From the NCBI GenBank assembly GCA_001430745.1, contig KQ482053.1:433531-445514 (forward strand): a DNA stretch of 11,984 nt, in the 5' to 3' direction. Under the pieces are notes generated by a model. That model was not told where the DNA came from. It ran no database searches and worked only from the letters and a program-made list of their open reading frames with translations. The stretch is from Auxenochlorella pyrenoidosa. Taxonomy: Eukaryota; Chlorophyta; Trebouxiophyceae; Chlorellales; Chlorellaceae. The position numbers and the translations under genes are program-made. Each line of letters starts with the position of its first letter. Within the stretch, counting starts at the first letter, position 1. Below are positions 1 through 8,715 of this stretch, piece after piece.

Positions 1-204
1 AGCCTTGCTCCCATGAGCAGCTTTGAGAGGCGGCGCTCCAGCATGGCAGGCTGGCTCCTGCGGGACTGGATAGCAGCCTCCCCTGCCAGTTTACAGACGC
101 TTGCGGCGGCGGGTCTTGCCATAATGGCGCAAATTGCATAGCAGGGTTCGCTGCAGGGCAGGCTGGAGCTCACCCCACCTCTGGCCAGCCCCCCTGGCCT
201 GCAG
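1..204 (+). other. Intron tail upstream of the first visible exon
   Basis: No frame here encodes the N-terminal part expected of a class IV aminotransferase (the HLDRL-type segment), so I read this stretch as intron. It ends in a good acceptor, CCTGCAG, at 198-204. A short open frame from base 1 to about 141 has no recognisable family features. The first exon or exons of the aminotransferase gene therefore lie to the left of the window. Confidence 0.55.
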
Positions 205-2188
205 GGCTGACCAAGCAGGAGGTGGCGCAGCTGGTGTACGACACAGTGGATGCCAATGGCATGCGTGACCACGTGCACATCCGGCTCATGGTGGGGGCAG
301 GGCCGCCTCCAGCCAGCCTCGCAAGCCGCACCCAGCCCTGGGCAGCATGCCAGATGAAGCGCATGCCATGCGAGTGCGCATGCTGTGTGCCCTTCTTGCT
401 GCTGGCGTCGCCTTGCAAACAGCCAAAAGGCAGCAACAGCATCCAGGGCCATGACTTCACGATCCGCCGCAGGTCACGCGTGGCCTCAAGCCCACCCCCT
501 ACCAGAACCCCAGCACCACCATCGGGCAGCCCACCATCGTCATCATCCCAGAGTACAAAGCAGCTGACAGCAACCCCAAGGTAGGGGCGCAGCCTGCAGA
601 TCTGCTGCCCCCAGCAGATGCCCCTCGGTGCCCAGCAATGCCTCTCGCCAGTTGCCGCCTGCAGCGGCGGCACGGGCGCATGCATGTCATTGTCACCTCA
701 GCTTGCCGGCGCCGGTTTTCGGTGCCTGCTGGTTGCCCGTCAGCTGTTGCTGGCAAAGGACGCTGGACCTCACAGCAGGCCGCGCTCTAGTGCCTGTACC
801 TCCCCTCAGGCGCTACTTTCTGCCCGCCTGCAATCCGTCAAGGAGCCACAACGTGTAACCCCCAAGGCACATCCGATCTGCCCCCCCCCCCCCCCCGCAG
901 GAGCACGGCATCACGCTGTTCACCTGCCACGTGCGGCGCGGCGCGCCAGACGTGCAGGACCCGGGCTGGAACTCGCACAGCAAGCTGAACTGCATCGCGG
1001 CGTGCATACAGGCGGGCTTGGCGGGGGTGGTGGTGGGTGGGGAGTGGGGGTGGGTGGGTGGGTGTGTTGGGGGGGCTCGGCAGAGGATGGGGCCCCTGCG
1101 CGCGTGCGCTTCAGTTGACGAAGACGAATGTGCGTATTTTACGCCGCAGGCCAACAAGGCGGGGGCGGACGAGGCGCTGATGCTGGACCCCCACGGCTTT
1201 GTGGCCACCTGCAACTCCACCAACTTCTTTGTGGTCCGCAGGGGAGAGGTGAGGTGTGGGTGTGTGCTCGTCATGTTCGTTTGCATGGCTGGGTGGGTGG
1301 CGATGGTGGTGTGTGTGTGTTGAGGGGGGGTGCCGGGGGAGGGGCTGGGGCCTGGGAAGAGTCGGGAATTGCGTGCCACTTTGCTGGGTGGGTTAGTCGG
1401 CTAGTCTGTGCGGCGGAAAGGGCAGCAGGCACGGTGGTCGCGCACGCCCTGGGTTCATGTGACGATCAAAGTTGGCCTGCTGCACGCCAGAGGGCGACAC
1501 GCAGAATCGGTTGCACTGACCCCCGGCCCCCCCAATCCACCCCACCCCACCCTCCGCCCCTGCTGGCGCGCAGGTGTGGGCCCCTCAGCCCAAGTACCAG
1601 ATGGCGGGCATCACGCGGCACAACGTGCTGCGCCTCTGCCGCCAGCACGGCATCCCGGTGCGCGAGCTGGACTTCACGCTCACGCAGGCGAGGCGCGGCA
1701 GCAGCCCAGCGCTGCCGGCTGTTCCTGGGCGAGGTTCCGGTGTTGCTGTGGCTTTTGTTGGCTGCTGCTGCTGCTGCCACCCTCTGCAACTGCAGCTGCG
1801 CTTTCCACGCGCTGGCCTGCGTGTGGCAGGCCTTGGCCGCCGGGCGCCTTTGTGGCGCAGGGCCCGGTGCACATGCCAGCGGCCCTGCCTCCTTTCATGT
1901 GTATATTATCAAACTAGAGGCCTACAGCGCGCCCTGCAGCATGTTTCGTGTGCACTGCGGCAGGCCTACAGCACGCCCTGCCTCATGTTTTGTGCACTGC
2001 TGCAGGCCTACAGCGCGGACGAGGCGTTCGTGACGGGCACCTTTGCGGGGCAGATCCCGGTGCGCGAGATCGACGGCCGGCGAGTGGGCGCCGGCGCGCG
2101 CGGTCCGCTGGTGCAGCGCCTGCAGGGGCTGTACGCCGCGCTGTGCGACGCGCAGGCGGCTGCGGGGCGGCTGCCCCTGACAGACTGA
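205..2188 (+). CDS. Class IV PLP aminotransferase, branched-chain-aminotransferase-like (5' partial)
   Basis: This is the C-terminal 232 or so residues of a fold-type IV PLP enzyme of the branched-chain/D-amino-acid aminotransferase family. Such enzymes exchange an amino group between an amino acid and a 2-oxo acid. Inferred exons are 205-290, 473-580, 901-1011, 1150-1248, 1574-1687 and 2006-2188 (TGA at 2186-2188), and all phases agree. Visible marks are IRLMVTRG at the 290/473 junction, WNSHSKLN with the probable Schiff-base lysine at 982-984, DPHGFVATCNSTNFFVV at 1186-1236, GITR in the fifth exon, and VTGTFAG in the last exon, which is the phosphate-binding region. The usual cofactor-contacting Glu (G-x-V-x-E) is Thr at 1207-1209. 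From memory some relatives of this subgroup also carry such a change, so loss of activity should not be assumed. Introns 1012-1149 and 1688-2005 start with GC. About 60-80 N-terminal residues are missing. Substrate and organelle cannot be told from this fragment. Confidence 0.85.
881..896 (+). repeat. Poly-C run before an acceptor
   Basis: An uninterrupted run of 16 C lies directly before GCAG at the 3' end of the intron 581-900. It acts as an extreme polypyrimidine tract and is prone to sequencing or replication length errors. It does not affect the reading frame because it is intronic. Confidence 0.9.
1012..1149 (+). other. GC-AG intron, G-rich
   Basis: The exon ends ATACAG and the intron begins GCGGGC. 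It ends GCCGCAG before GCCAACAAG. Joining here gives CIQ-ANKAG, an uninterrupted match to the aminotransferase fold, while no GT donor nearby keeps both frame and homology. Most of the intron (1021-1078) is made of G runs. Confidence 0.75.
1021..1078 (+). repeat. G-rich tract with GGGT repeats, G-quadruplex-prone
   Basis: At least six runs of three or more G occur within 58 bases, including four GGTG/GGGTG-type units in a row at about 1048-1064. It sits inside the short GC-AG intron on the transcribed-RNA sense, so the pre-mRNA itself could fold as a G-quadruplex. A second G-rich stretch lies in the next intron at about 1288-1352. Confidence 0.7.
1688..2005 (+). other. GC-AG intron with duplicated acceptor
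   Basis: The exon ends ACGCAG and the intron begins GCGAGG. It ends CTGCTGCAG before GCCTACAGC. The join gives DFTLTQ-AYSADEAF, which matches the family. The last 88 bases contain two further copies of the exon start (see the repeat at 1918-2020). A GCT repeat lies at 1761-1776. Confidence 0.75.
1761..1776 (+). repeat. GCT trinucleotide microsatellite
   Basis: Five GCT units plus one base, inside the intron 1688-2005. It is short and probably polymorphic, with no coding role in the predicted transcript. Confidence 0.8.
1918..2020 (+). repeat. Tandem duplication of a 3' splice junction
   Basis: Three copies start with AGGCCTACAGC, at 1918, 1962 and 2004 (spacings 44 and 42). The first two also share CGCCCTGC, ATGTTT and GTGCACTGC. 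The third copy is the real exon start. Each copy carries an AG acceptor. Use of the AG at 1962-1963 would add 42 bases in frame with no stop, encoding 14 extra residues. Use of the AG at 1918-1919 would shift the frame. Confidence 0.85.
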
Positions 2189-2877
2189 CGCCGCCGGATG
2201 GCTGCTGCAGCCCCTGCCAGGCAGCGGCGGCAGCCGCTGCATGCTGCATGCTCACCGGTTCAGCTGCGGGGCCCTGCCAGGCTTGTCTCACAAAGGCGGC
2301 GCCGATGTGTGCTGCTGCACTTTACGCTGTAGCATGAACTGCTTATGTATGCTTCATATGCCTTGCGAGCTTCTTCTGCGCCGATACGGCTTCCCGCTCC
2401 TCTGATTTGACATGCCTCCCAAGCAGTATTGCCCATGACGAGGCTGCTATGAGCGTTCCCTGCTTGGTAGGGGGGGTGATGGAGTAAGGGCCAACAGCGG
2501 CGGAGCCCACACACCAAGTTCCCTGGCAGCGCTTGGCGGCAGCGGCGTGAGCACAGTCGAGGGGTGCGGATGGGCACGCAGCCCTGTGATGCGGTGCACA
2601 GCTGCAAATTTGCCGCGGGGCATTGCATGCGCTGCCTTCAGAAGCTGTCATTTGTGGTGCGTGCCAAGAGTGCGGGGAGATGGGCAGGCACCCCACACCA
2701 GGCACGGTGGCACGGCTTGCACCGTGCTGCCACACAGTGATTCAACGTCAAGCACCGACCCACCGTGCTTTTTTCCCGCCTCTTTGCTGCCGCAGCTAAA
2801 GAACTAGCGTGCATACTGGCCCGTCCACCACACTGCCTGCGGGCCGCCAGCAGGCCTGCCCCCGGGAAGGCAAATGG
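2189..2877 (+). other. Intergenic: 3' UTR of aminotransferase and promoter of next gene
   Basis: I find no gene here. The first part is presumably the aminotransferase 3' UTR, but no TGTAA motif occurs on the + strand in this stretch. Open frames on the minus strand (about 2260-2735) are short, Cys/His-rich and lack family features. The last part must hold the 5' end of the ARM gene if its start at 2878 is right. I see no clear core promoter motif. Confidence 0.5.
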
Positions 2878-4264
2878 ATGGCCCAGACCCTCGTTGCTAT
2901 GAGGGCACAGGATGCAGAGCTGTGCCTTGTGCACGAAAGACGCCTTGCGTCACCCCCAAACCCATCTGACGAGGCAGAGCTGGCAAGGGCGGCAGCAGAA
3001 CGGCCGTCTCGTCTGCCGCCCGACGAGCCAGTCCTCCGCGCTCGGCGTCCAGGTAGCCTTGCCATGTGTGTATGCATGTTTGGTCCCTGTGGCTTGCCCG
3101 TCTCAGCCTTGCCTCTACGGCCGCTCAGAGATAGATCGGGAGGCCGCACCTGCAGTTTGCAGACATGATCACGAGGCGCGTGCTGCGTGCTGGCGCCGAC
3201 TGAGGAGGCACACCAGAGAGTATGCTGGCCAGAGTCGGCAGTTTTCGCCTTTTGCCTATATCGAGCGCCAGATAGACCGCATTCTGGCAGGCAGACCGCG
3301 TCAGCGCTTCAGCTGCTGTTTGGTCGCAGCACCTGGGCGAGTAGTCGCCTCGTGCACGCAGCTCCTGCTCAGGTTACACCTTAGATTGCCAGACGCCCCT
3401 GCTGGTGCAGGCAGGCAACCTTGAGGCTCATTCTCAGCAGGTGCTGCCGCTGCCTTCGCCGCCACCGCTGTACACTATGCCCCCCAGCTAGCTATAGCCA
3501 GCTGCATTCCGCCGCCCTGCTTTGCTTGGATGGTCCTGCTCAGCGCTGTGCCTTTCAGCGTCCAGCTCACCAATCCTTTCATACTCTCGTCCCGCAGGAA
3601 TTCGCCCACCAATGGCGGGCAATTTCCACAGCATCGCCGTGCTGTTGGGGTGTGTGCGGTACGGCGGTACGGCCCAGCAAGCGGCGGCGCTCAAGGCCCT
3701 GCTTGGCGTGGTCCAGGAACGCACGCGCACCCATGCTGCATTGGCGGCTGCTGGCGGCATTCCCCTCCTGGTCCAGCGCCTGCACAGCACCAGTCAGTCA
3801 GTGCAGCGCAATGCCTGCCTCGTGCTCACTGCGCTGGCCTCTGCCAATCGTCACCTGGCTGCTGCGATTGCCGCAGCCGGCGCTGTCCGCACCGCAGCCG
3901 ATCTGCTGCAGCAGGCGGCCAGCCGCAGCAGGGCCCGCCAGTCACAGTGGTTGGACCAAGTCGGCAGGGCCCTCCTTCTCATGCTATCGAATGTGGCTGC
4001 AGCAAGCTCAGACCTCACAGCAGCCGTTGCGGCAGAAGCCGGCGCCATTATGGCAGCGGCACAACTCTTGAGAGCAGGACAGACCGGCGGTACGCGGGAG
4101 AGAAGGCACGGGATGAGGCTGAACAGTTTGCAACATGCCGGGGCAGCTGCAGTCTGCTCACAACAGTGCCAGTCATCTGCGCCCTCCTGTGCAGCCCGGA
4201 GTGCCAGCGGGCCCACTGGCCTGCCCACCGGGCGGACTGCAAGCAGCTAGGGAGCAAGCCATAG
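2878..4264 (+). CDS. Armadillo-repeat protein with C-terminal half MYND-type zinc finger
   Basis: Predicted 254 residues from exons 2878-3052, 3598-4089 and 4167-4264 (TAG at 4262-4264). The middle exon is the secure part. It encodes Ala/Leu-rich helical repeats typical of armadillo/HEAT proteins, for example AQQAAALKALLGVVQ, AAGGIPLLVQRL, RNACLVLTALA and AAAGAVRTAADLL, about three to four repeats. The last exon encodes CSPECQRAHWPAHRADC, which matches the second zinc-binding half of a MYND finger (C-x3-C-x7-H-x3-C). The first half with its Cys pairs is not visible. The first exon (ATG GCC at 2878) is inferred from an open, soluble-looking 58-residue frame whose donor phase fits the acceptor at 3597. 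An alternative start is the ATG at 3612 in the ARM exon. An alternative last acceptor at 4172 is also in phase. ARM-MYND proteins usually act as protein-binding adaptors. The exact role is unknown. Confidence 0.6.
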
Positions 4265-5237
4265 AAGCGCTGCACTCTGCCAGCCAGCTAGATCCAACAG
4301 CAAGCGGCCATGCCCTCCCGAAGGTGTGGGCGCTGCAGACTTGTCTTTTAGAATACAGCATGGCTGTTCGGGCTCTGGCAAAACTTCTGCCCTGAACAAC
4401 GGAATGAGTCACATGCACAGCACATCTGCAAGTAGGTCAGCTTGCCAGCACGATAGAGAGTTTTGAATGCAGGCCGCCTTGTGGGTCGGTTCCGCACCCC
4501 GAGAGGGAGGGCTGGCCCTGCTTCATGGGCCCAGCACGCCGCTGCCAGGCTGGCATATTGTGACAGCAGCATCTCATTGGCCGGTGTGTTGAACCTTGAC
4601 CCTTCATCATTCTCCGTGTGCCAGCAAGCAGAGGGAATTCGAGCTGGCAGGTGTCTGCGAGGGCTGCTCAAGCAGGCGGTTCGTGCCGCTGTGTGCAAGC
4701 ATGTAGCGCAGCGTCTCAGGAGGCAGAGGCATGGTTGTGTGGACCGGACACAGTTTTGAGAAGCTTCAGTGCCTTGAATGGTCTGTTTGTAACCTCGTGG
4801 ATGCCTCCTCCATGGTTTTTGTGGGAATGTTGAGGGCATTACAAAACGGCCCGGGAAAACATGCTGGCAAGGCACGCCCGCCGTGGCGGCAGCGACAGGG
4901 GGCAGTGTAAGTGCGATCGCACGGCGCAGCCCCTCCCAGAGACCCAATCTCTGATTGTTTGCAAGCCTACCACACAGGCTGGCGCTCGCCGACCCGACGT
5001 TGCTTTCGGCTGCGAGCCTGGCGCTGTCTGCACACTGCTGAGCAGCACAACCTCGGTAGCCAAGGTATTTTGGTTGCATCTAGAATAACTGCGGCGTCGC
5101 TGCCCCTCAAAAGCGCCGGCCACCTCTCCCGCCGCCGCTGCCGCCACCCTCGCTGCTACTGCTGCCGCCAGCGCGGGTCATTCTGCTGCCTGCCCACCCG
5201 CACAGGCCCAGGCATACATGCTCCCAACAGCACATAG
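4265..5237 (+). other. Intergenic: long 3' UTR and promoter/5' UTR region
   Basis: About 970 bases hold no gene I can support. TGTAA motifs on the + strand at 4788-4792 and 4906-4910 are the first candidate poly(A) signals after the ARM gene, implying a 3' UTR of over 500 bases or a non-canonical signal. From about 5100 the sequence becomes CCG/CTG-rich, like a 5' UTR of the deacetylase. A 243-codon open frame on the minus strand (4348-5079) has scattered Cys/Arg composition and no recognisable domain. Confidence 0.5.
4788..4792 (+). terminator. Candidate TGTAA poly(A) signal for the ARM gene
   Basis: First TGTAA on the + strand after the stop at 4264, 524 bases downstream. TGTAA is the known poly(A) signal of many green algae. 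The distance is long, so the assignment is weak. Confidence 0.3.
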
Positions 5238-8200
5238 ATGAGGAGCCCGTACTCTGGCAGCTTTGAGTTTGACGAGGGCGATGAGCCGCCACCGCCACAG
5301 CCACGCACTGCCCGCCCCGCCGCAGCTGCCGGGCTGGCAGCCCCGCTGCCGCCGCCCCCGACCGCGGCAGCTGCCCTGCCGGCTGGTCAGCCCTGCGGGG
5401 CTGCTGGCTCTGGGCCTCCCCGGCTGTTGTACATCAAGTCTGACCGGCTGGCACAGCTGTCGGAGCAGCTGTCGGTCAACTCTGACCGGTCAAAGCTGGT
5501 GCACGGCCTCATCTCTGCCTACGGCCTGTTAGAGGTGCGAGGCCATGAGCCTTCCTGCAAGGAGCCCAGGCGGCATCATGTGCTAGCCGGCATCTTGAGC
5601 TGCGGTTGGTTATGCTTGCGGCCGCGCCCAAGCCAGCGCCGTGCTCCCGTCTTCCCTGGTGCTTGAGGCCGGCCCCAGGAGGTGAATGAGGCACCCATGA
5701 CGGGCCCAGCCGAGATGCACCTGCCCCTGCTGGGGCGCCTCTGCTGCTGCGCACAGAGGGCGGGTGTGGCGATGCCTGCCAGCTGGGTACAGCTCGAGGG
5801 CTCCCATGCACACCCCTCTCGCTTTGTGCACCGAACCTGCACCTGCAGGGCGCAACAGTAGAGGAGGCGGCGCCTGCCAGCCTGGCGCAGCTGGAGGAAT
5901 TCCACTCTCGGGATTACCTGTCCGCCCTGGCGCTGCATGGGCAAGCGTCGGAGCAGCAGCGGGCGGCTTATGGAATCGAGGACGACTGCGCTCCCTTTCC
6001 CAGGCGAGTGTGTGCGGGGGCAGGAGGATCGGGCAGGCAGTGTGATGGCGTGCGAGTGTGCAGCTGCGGGGCTTGCACTGGCGGCCGTGTCGCCTGGGCA
6101 AGCCACTCAACGGCAGCTCTTTTCAGTTGCATGCAGCTCCAGCAAGCAGCACTCTAGGCAGGCTGTGGGCCTGCGCTGCCGACGTCGGCGGCGCTGCTTC
6201 GGCAGCCGTGCCGTTCTGCCGCTTGAGAAGTTTGATGTCAACAGCTGGCCTTCCTGCCGCTCCCCTGTGCCCAGGCTGCACTGGATCGTGATACCCAGCG
6301 TCCTTTCCTGGCTGAATCATCCATCCACATTCATGTCATTATGTCCGCGAGCTTGCAGGCTGTACGAGCACGCGGCGCTGACCGCCGGCGGCGCGCTGCA
6401 GGCGGCGGCGGCGCTGCGGTCGGGCGCCGCCAGGCTGGCGGTGCACCTCGACGGCGGGCGGCACCACGCGCGCAAGGCCCGGGCCTCGGGCTTCTGCTTT
6501 GTGAACGACGCGGTGAGGGGCCTCTAATTCTGCCTTGGGGGGGCCTGCTGGCCCAAGGCTGGGCAGGGCAGGTCAGGGTGGCGCAGGGGCAGAGGAGTTC
6601 TGCTTGTTTGGGTGCGGTGGGGAAGAGGGAGGCAAATAGGGGCGTGCCAGCACCCTCCTGCCGCCCCCGCCGGGACGCGCCTGCGCTGCCACTGCGCTTG
6701 GGGCGCCTGCGCATGCGCTGGCCATCCTGGCGCTGCAGCCTGCCTCCACAGCCGCACCGTTCGCACGTGCCCACTGTGCACGTCTCCATTTGCACCTTGC
6801 ATCTTGCCCCTGCGCAGGTGCTGGCCATCCTGGCGCTGCTATCGGCCTTCAGGCGGGTGCTGTACCTGGACCTGGATGTGCACCACGGGGATGGGGTGGA
6901 GGAGGCGTTTGAGACGACCCCCCGGGTGCTCACGGTGTCGCTGCACAAGCGGGTGGGCACTGCGCAGGGGCGAGGTGTGGCTGCTTAAGCGGGTGGGGTG
7001 GCGGGGCAAGGCAAGCTGTCGCCCAAGCTCACAGCGGTGGGCGGGCAAGGGCCATGGGCGTGGGGCCAAGCAGGGGCGAGCCGCCGCGCACGTAGGCAGT
7101 GGTGGGGCGGGTCAGGCTCAGAGAGCAGCCGGCCGGGCAGGGAGGACTAACGCAAGCTGTGCACTGCTGCAGCAGTGCTGGGCCCTGCTCCGCGCTGTCT
7201 GTGCCCCCCGCTGGCCGCGACGAGCGGCACGACCATCAATCACACACCAGCCGGCCGCCCGCCCCTGCAGGCACCCGGCTTCTTTCCAGGGAGCGGCGCA
7301 CTGGGCGCGCGCGGGCAGGGCCCCGGCCGCGGCTTTGCGCTCAACCTGCCGCTGGGGGACGGCCTTCGGGATGGCCTCTTCCTGCGGGCCTTTGGGCAGC
7401 TGGCGGGCGGCGCAGTGGAGGCGTTCAACCCCGACTGCGTGGTGCTGCAGTGGTGAGGGAGGGACAGTTGGTGCACCCCAGTACCTGCCGGGCCCTTCTT
7501 TCTAATCCGTTCCCTAGCAGTGAGGGCCCCGTAAGAGCCACTGCCGCTCAATCCCCCATTCTTTCCCGACCCCTGCGCCCTGCGCAGCGGTGTGGACGGC
7601 CTGGCTCGAGACCCGCTGGCGGGGAGCTGGGCGCTCACGCCGCATGCCTATGCCGCGGCGGCGGCCCAGGCCGCCTCCTGGGGCCGCCCGCTGCTGCTGC
7701 TGGGCGGCGGCGGCTACGACAGCCCCTCTGCGGCGGTGGCCTGGGCGGGGGTGGTTGCTGAGCTGGCGGGCAGGGCGCTGCTGCCGGATGACATCCCTGA
7801 GCACGAGCACTTTGAGCGATACGGCCCCGGCTTCACGCGGTCGTCGGGTGGGCATGAGCGGGGGAGGGCTGGGGGGGCCTGCAGGGAGGTTTGGGACAGG
7901 ATGTTGGTTGGGCACGCAGGGGAGCATGGCGGGCGGCCTGGCTGCGTTGGGCGCATGCCACAGCGGCAGCGTGCCCTGCTGGCGGGACAGCAACGCCCGA
8001 TTGCTGGACACAGGGCGCAGGTCGAGCCTTGCGCTCGCTCAAGCAGCCCGCAGCCTGCACCCCCTGCCCGTTTCTCCCTGCAGTGACCAAGCGATTGCTG
8101 CCCCCCGACACAACCGACCCGGAGGCAGTCATGCGGGACTGTGCCCTGTTGCTGGCAGAGCTGCGTAGCGCCGTCGAGCGGTGCCGCAGCAGCGGCGGCA

Positions 8201-8268
8201 GCGGCGTGGCGGGCGGCGGGCATTCAACGGCAGAGCGGCAGCGGTGCAGCAAGCGGGCAAAGGCATGA
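5238..8268 (+). CDS. Class I zinc-dependent histone deacetylase (HDAC8/Hos1-like)
   Basis: Removes acetyl groups from lysines of histones or other proteins. Inferred exons are 5238-5534, 5849-6003, 6359-6512, 6818-6952, 7271-7452, 7588-7847 and 8084-8268, giving about 455 residues, slightly longer than a minimal class I enzyme. Residues 1-60 are Pro/Ala-rich. The core starts at RLLYIKSD. Visible residues include the catalytic His pair in GGRHHA (6462-6467), zinc and charge-relay residues in [10 protein letters not shown] (exon 6818-6952), GFFPG (7277-7291), the third zinc Asp in GLARDP, and the catalytic Tyr in LGGGGYD (exon 7588-7847). The metal-site set is intact, so activity is expected. 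The Trp or Leu before the His pair in animal HDAC8/HDAC1 is Arg; from memory fungal Hos1-type enzymes share this. The tail [10 protein letters not shown] could be a nuclear signal. The join between 5534 and 5849 lacks the 8-10 residues expected before ATVEE, so a micro-exon or different boundary is likely. The intron at 6004 starts with GC. Confidence 0.9.
6004..6358 (+). other. GC-AG intron
   Basis: The exon ends CCCAG and the intron begins GCGAGT. It ends GCTTGCAG before GCTGTACGAG. The join gives [15 protein letters not shown], matching the DDCP...LYE...GG region of class I deacetylases. A nearby GT at 6008 leaves the wrong phase for the next exon. The downstream phase and homology therefore favour the GC donor. 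Confidence 0.7.
6942..6997 (+). repeat. Duplicated 5' splice junction in the deacetylase gene
   Basis: The exon end and donor at about 6940-6957 (GCTGCACAAGCGGGTGGG) recur at 6980-6997 as GCTGCTTAAGCGGGTGGG, with 16 of 18 bases matching and a 40-base offset. The copy carries an equivalent GT donor. Use of it would read through a stop (TAA at 6986-6988) within the extended exon. Confidence 0.75.
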
Positions 8269-8715
8269 TGTGAATATGCTTTGCCGGCACCGCTGTGAAG
8301 GCCTCCTCCTGTGTGATGTAAAGCTTGAATCCCTAGGTGTCGTAGGAGTGGTAGCGAGGAAGGAGCATTCAAAGGCAGCACCAGCAGCGCGGCGGAGGCT
8401 GGGTTTGGGCGGCCTAGTGGCAGGCGGCGGGTCACCTGCATAATGCGTCGGATAATTACGGATTTGCGAGTGCCAGCTAAGGTACAATCAAAGGGCTTCG
8501 CCATTGCATGGCCTTGAGCGCACAAAGCTGAGCAGGCTGTTTTGCATGGAGCGCCTGCGACACGCAACAACCCCGATCTTGTGTTCCACATCTTTTCGAA
8601 CGTGATCCAAAGCTTACGAAATGCGGTGTAGGCTCTAACATTGCTGCAGGACACCGAGCTGTCCTGAACAAGCCTGTCGCCGCTGCTTCCTGCTTCACAA
8701 ACGGCTTCCAAGCTG
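8269..8715 (+). other. Intergenic spacer between deacetylase and sulfotransferase genes
   Basis: Contains the deacetylase 3' UTR with a candidate poly(A) signal at 8317, followed by AT-richer sequence (about 8430-8490 and 8560-8640) that fits a promoter of the next gene. I find no additional gene. A long minus-strand open frame crosses this spacer (7833-8963), but it is the reverse of two real genes at its ends. Confidence 0.55.
8317..8321 (+). terminator. TGTAA poly(A) signal of the deacetylase gene
   Basis: TGTAA lies 49 bases after the stop codon of the deacetylase. Motif and position fit the green-algal poly(A) signal. Confidence 0.6.

Noticed and set aside
1..141. Open frame at the left edge as the upstream aminotransferase exon
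   Set aside because: Its translation lacks any of the conserved N-terminal residues of class IV aminotransferases and ends in a stop before the acceptor at 204.
1128..2033. Plus-strand open frame of 301 codons inside the aminotransferase gene
   Set aside because: It runs through introns in a frame different from the conserved exons; composition is low-complexity and it is a shadow frame.
4348..5079. Minus-strand open frame of 243 codons in the spacer
   Set aside because: No recognisable domain, irregular Cys/Arg/Trp content and no supporting splice or poly(A) context. It is plausible only as a chance frame.
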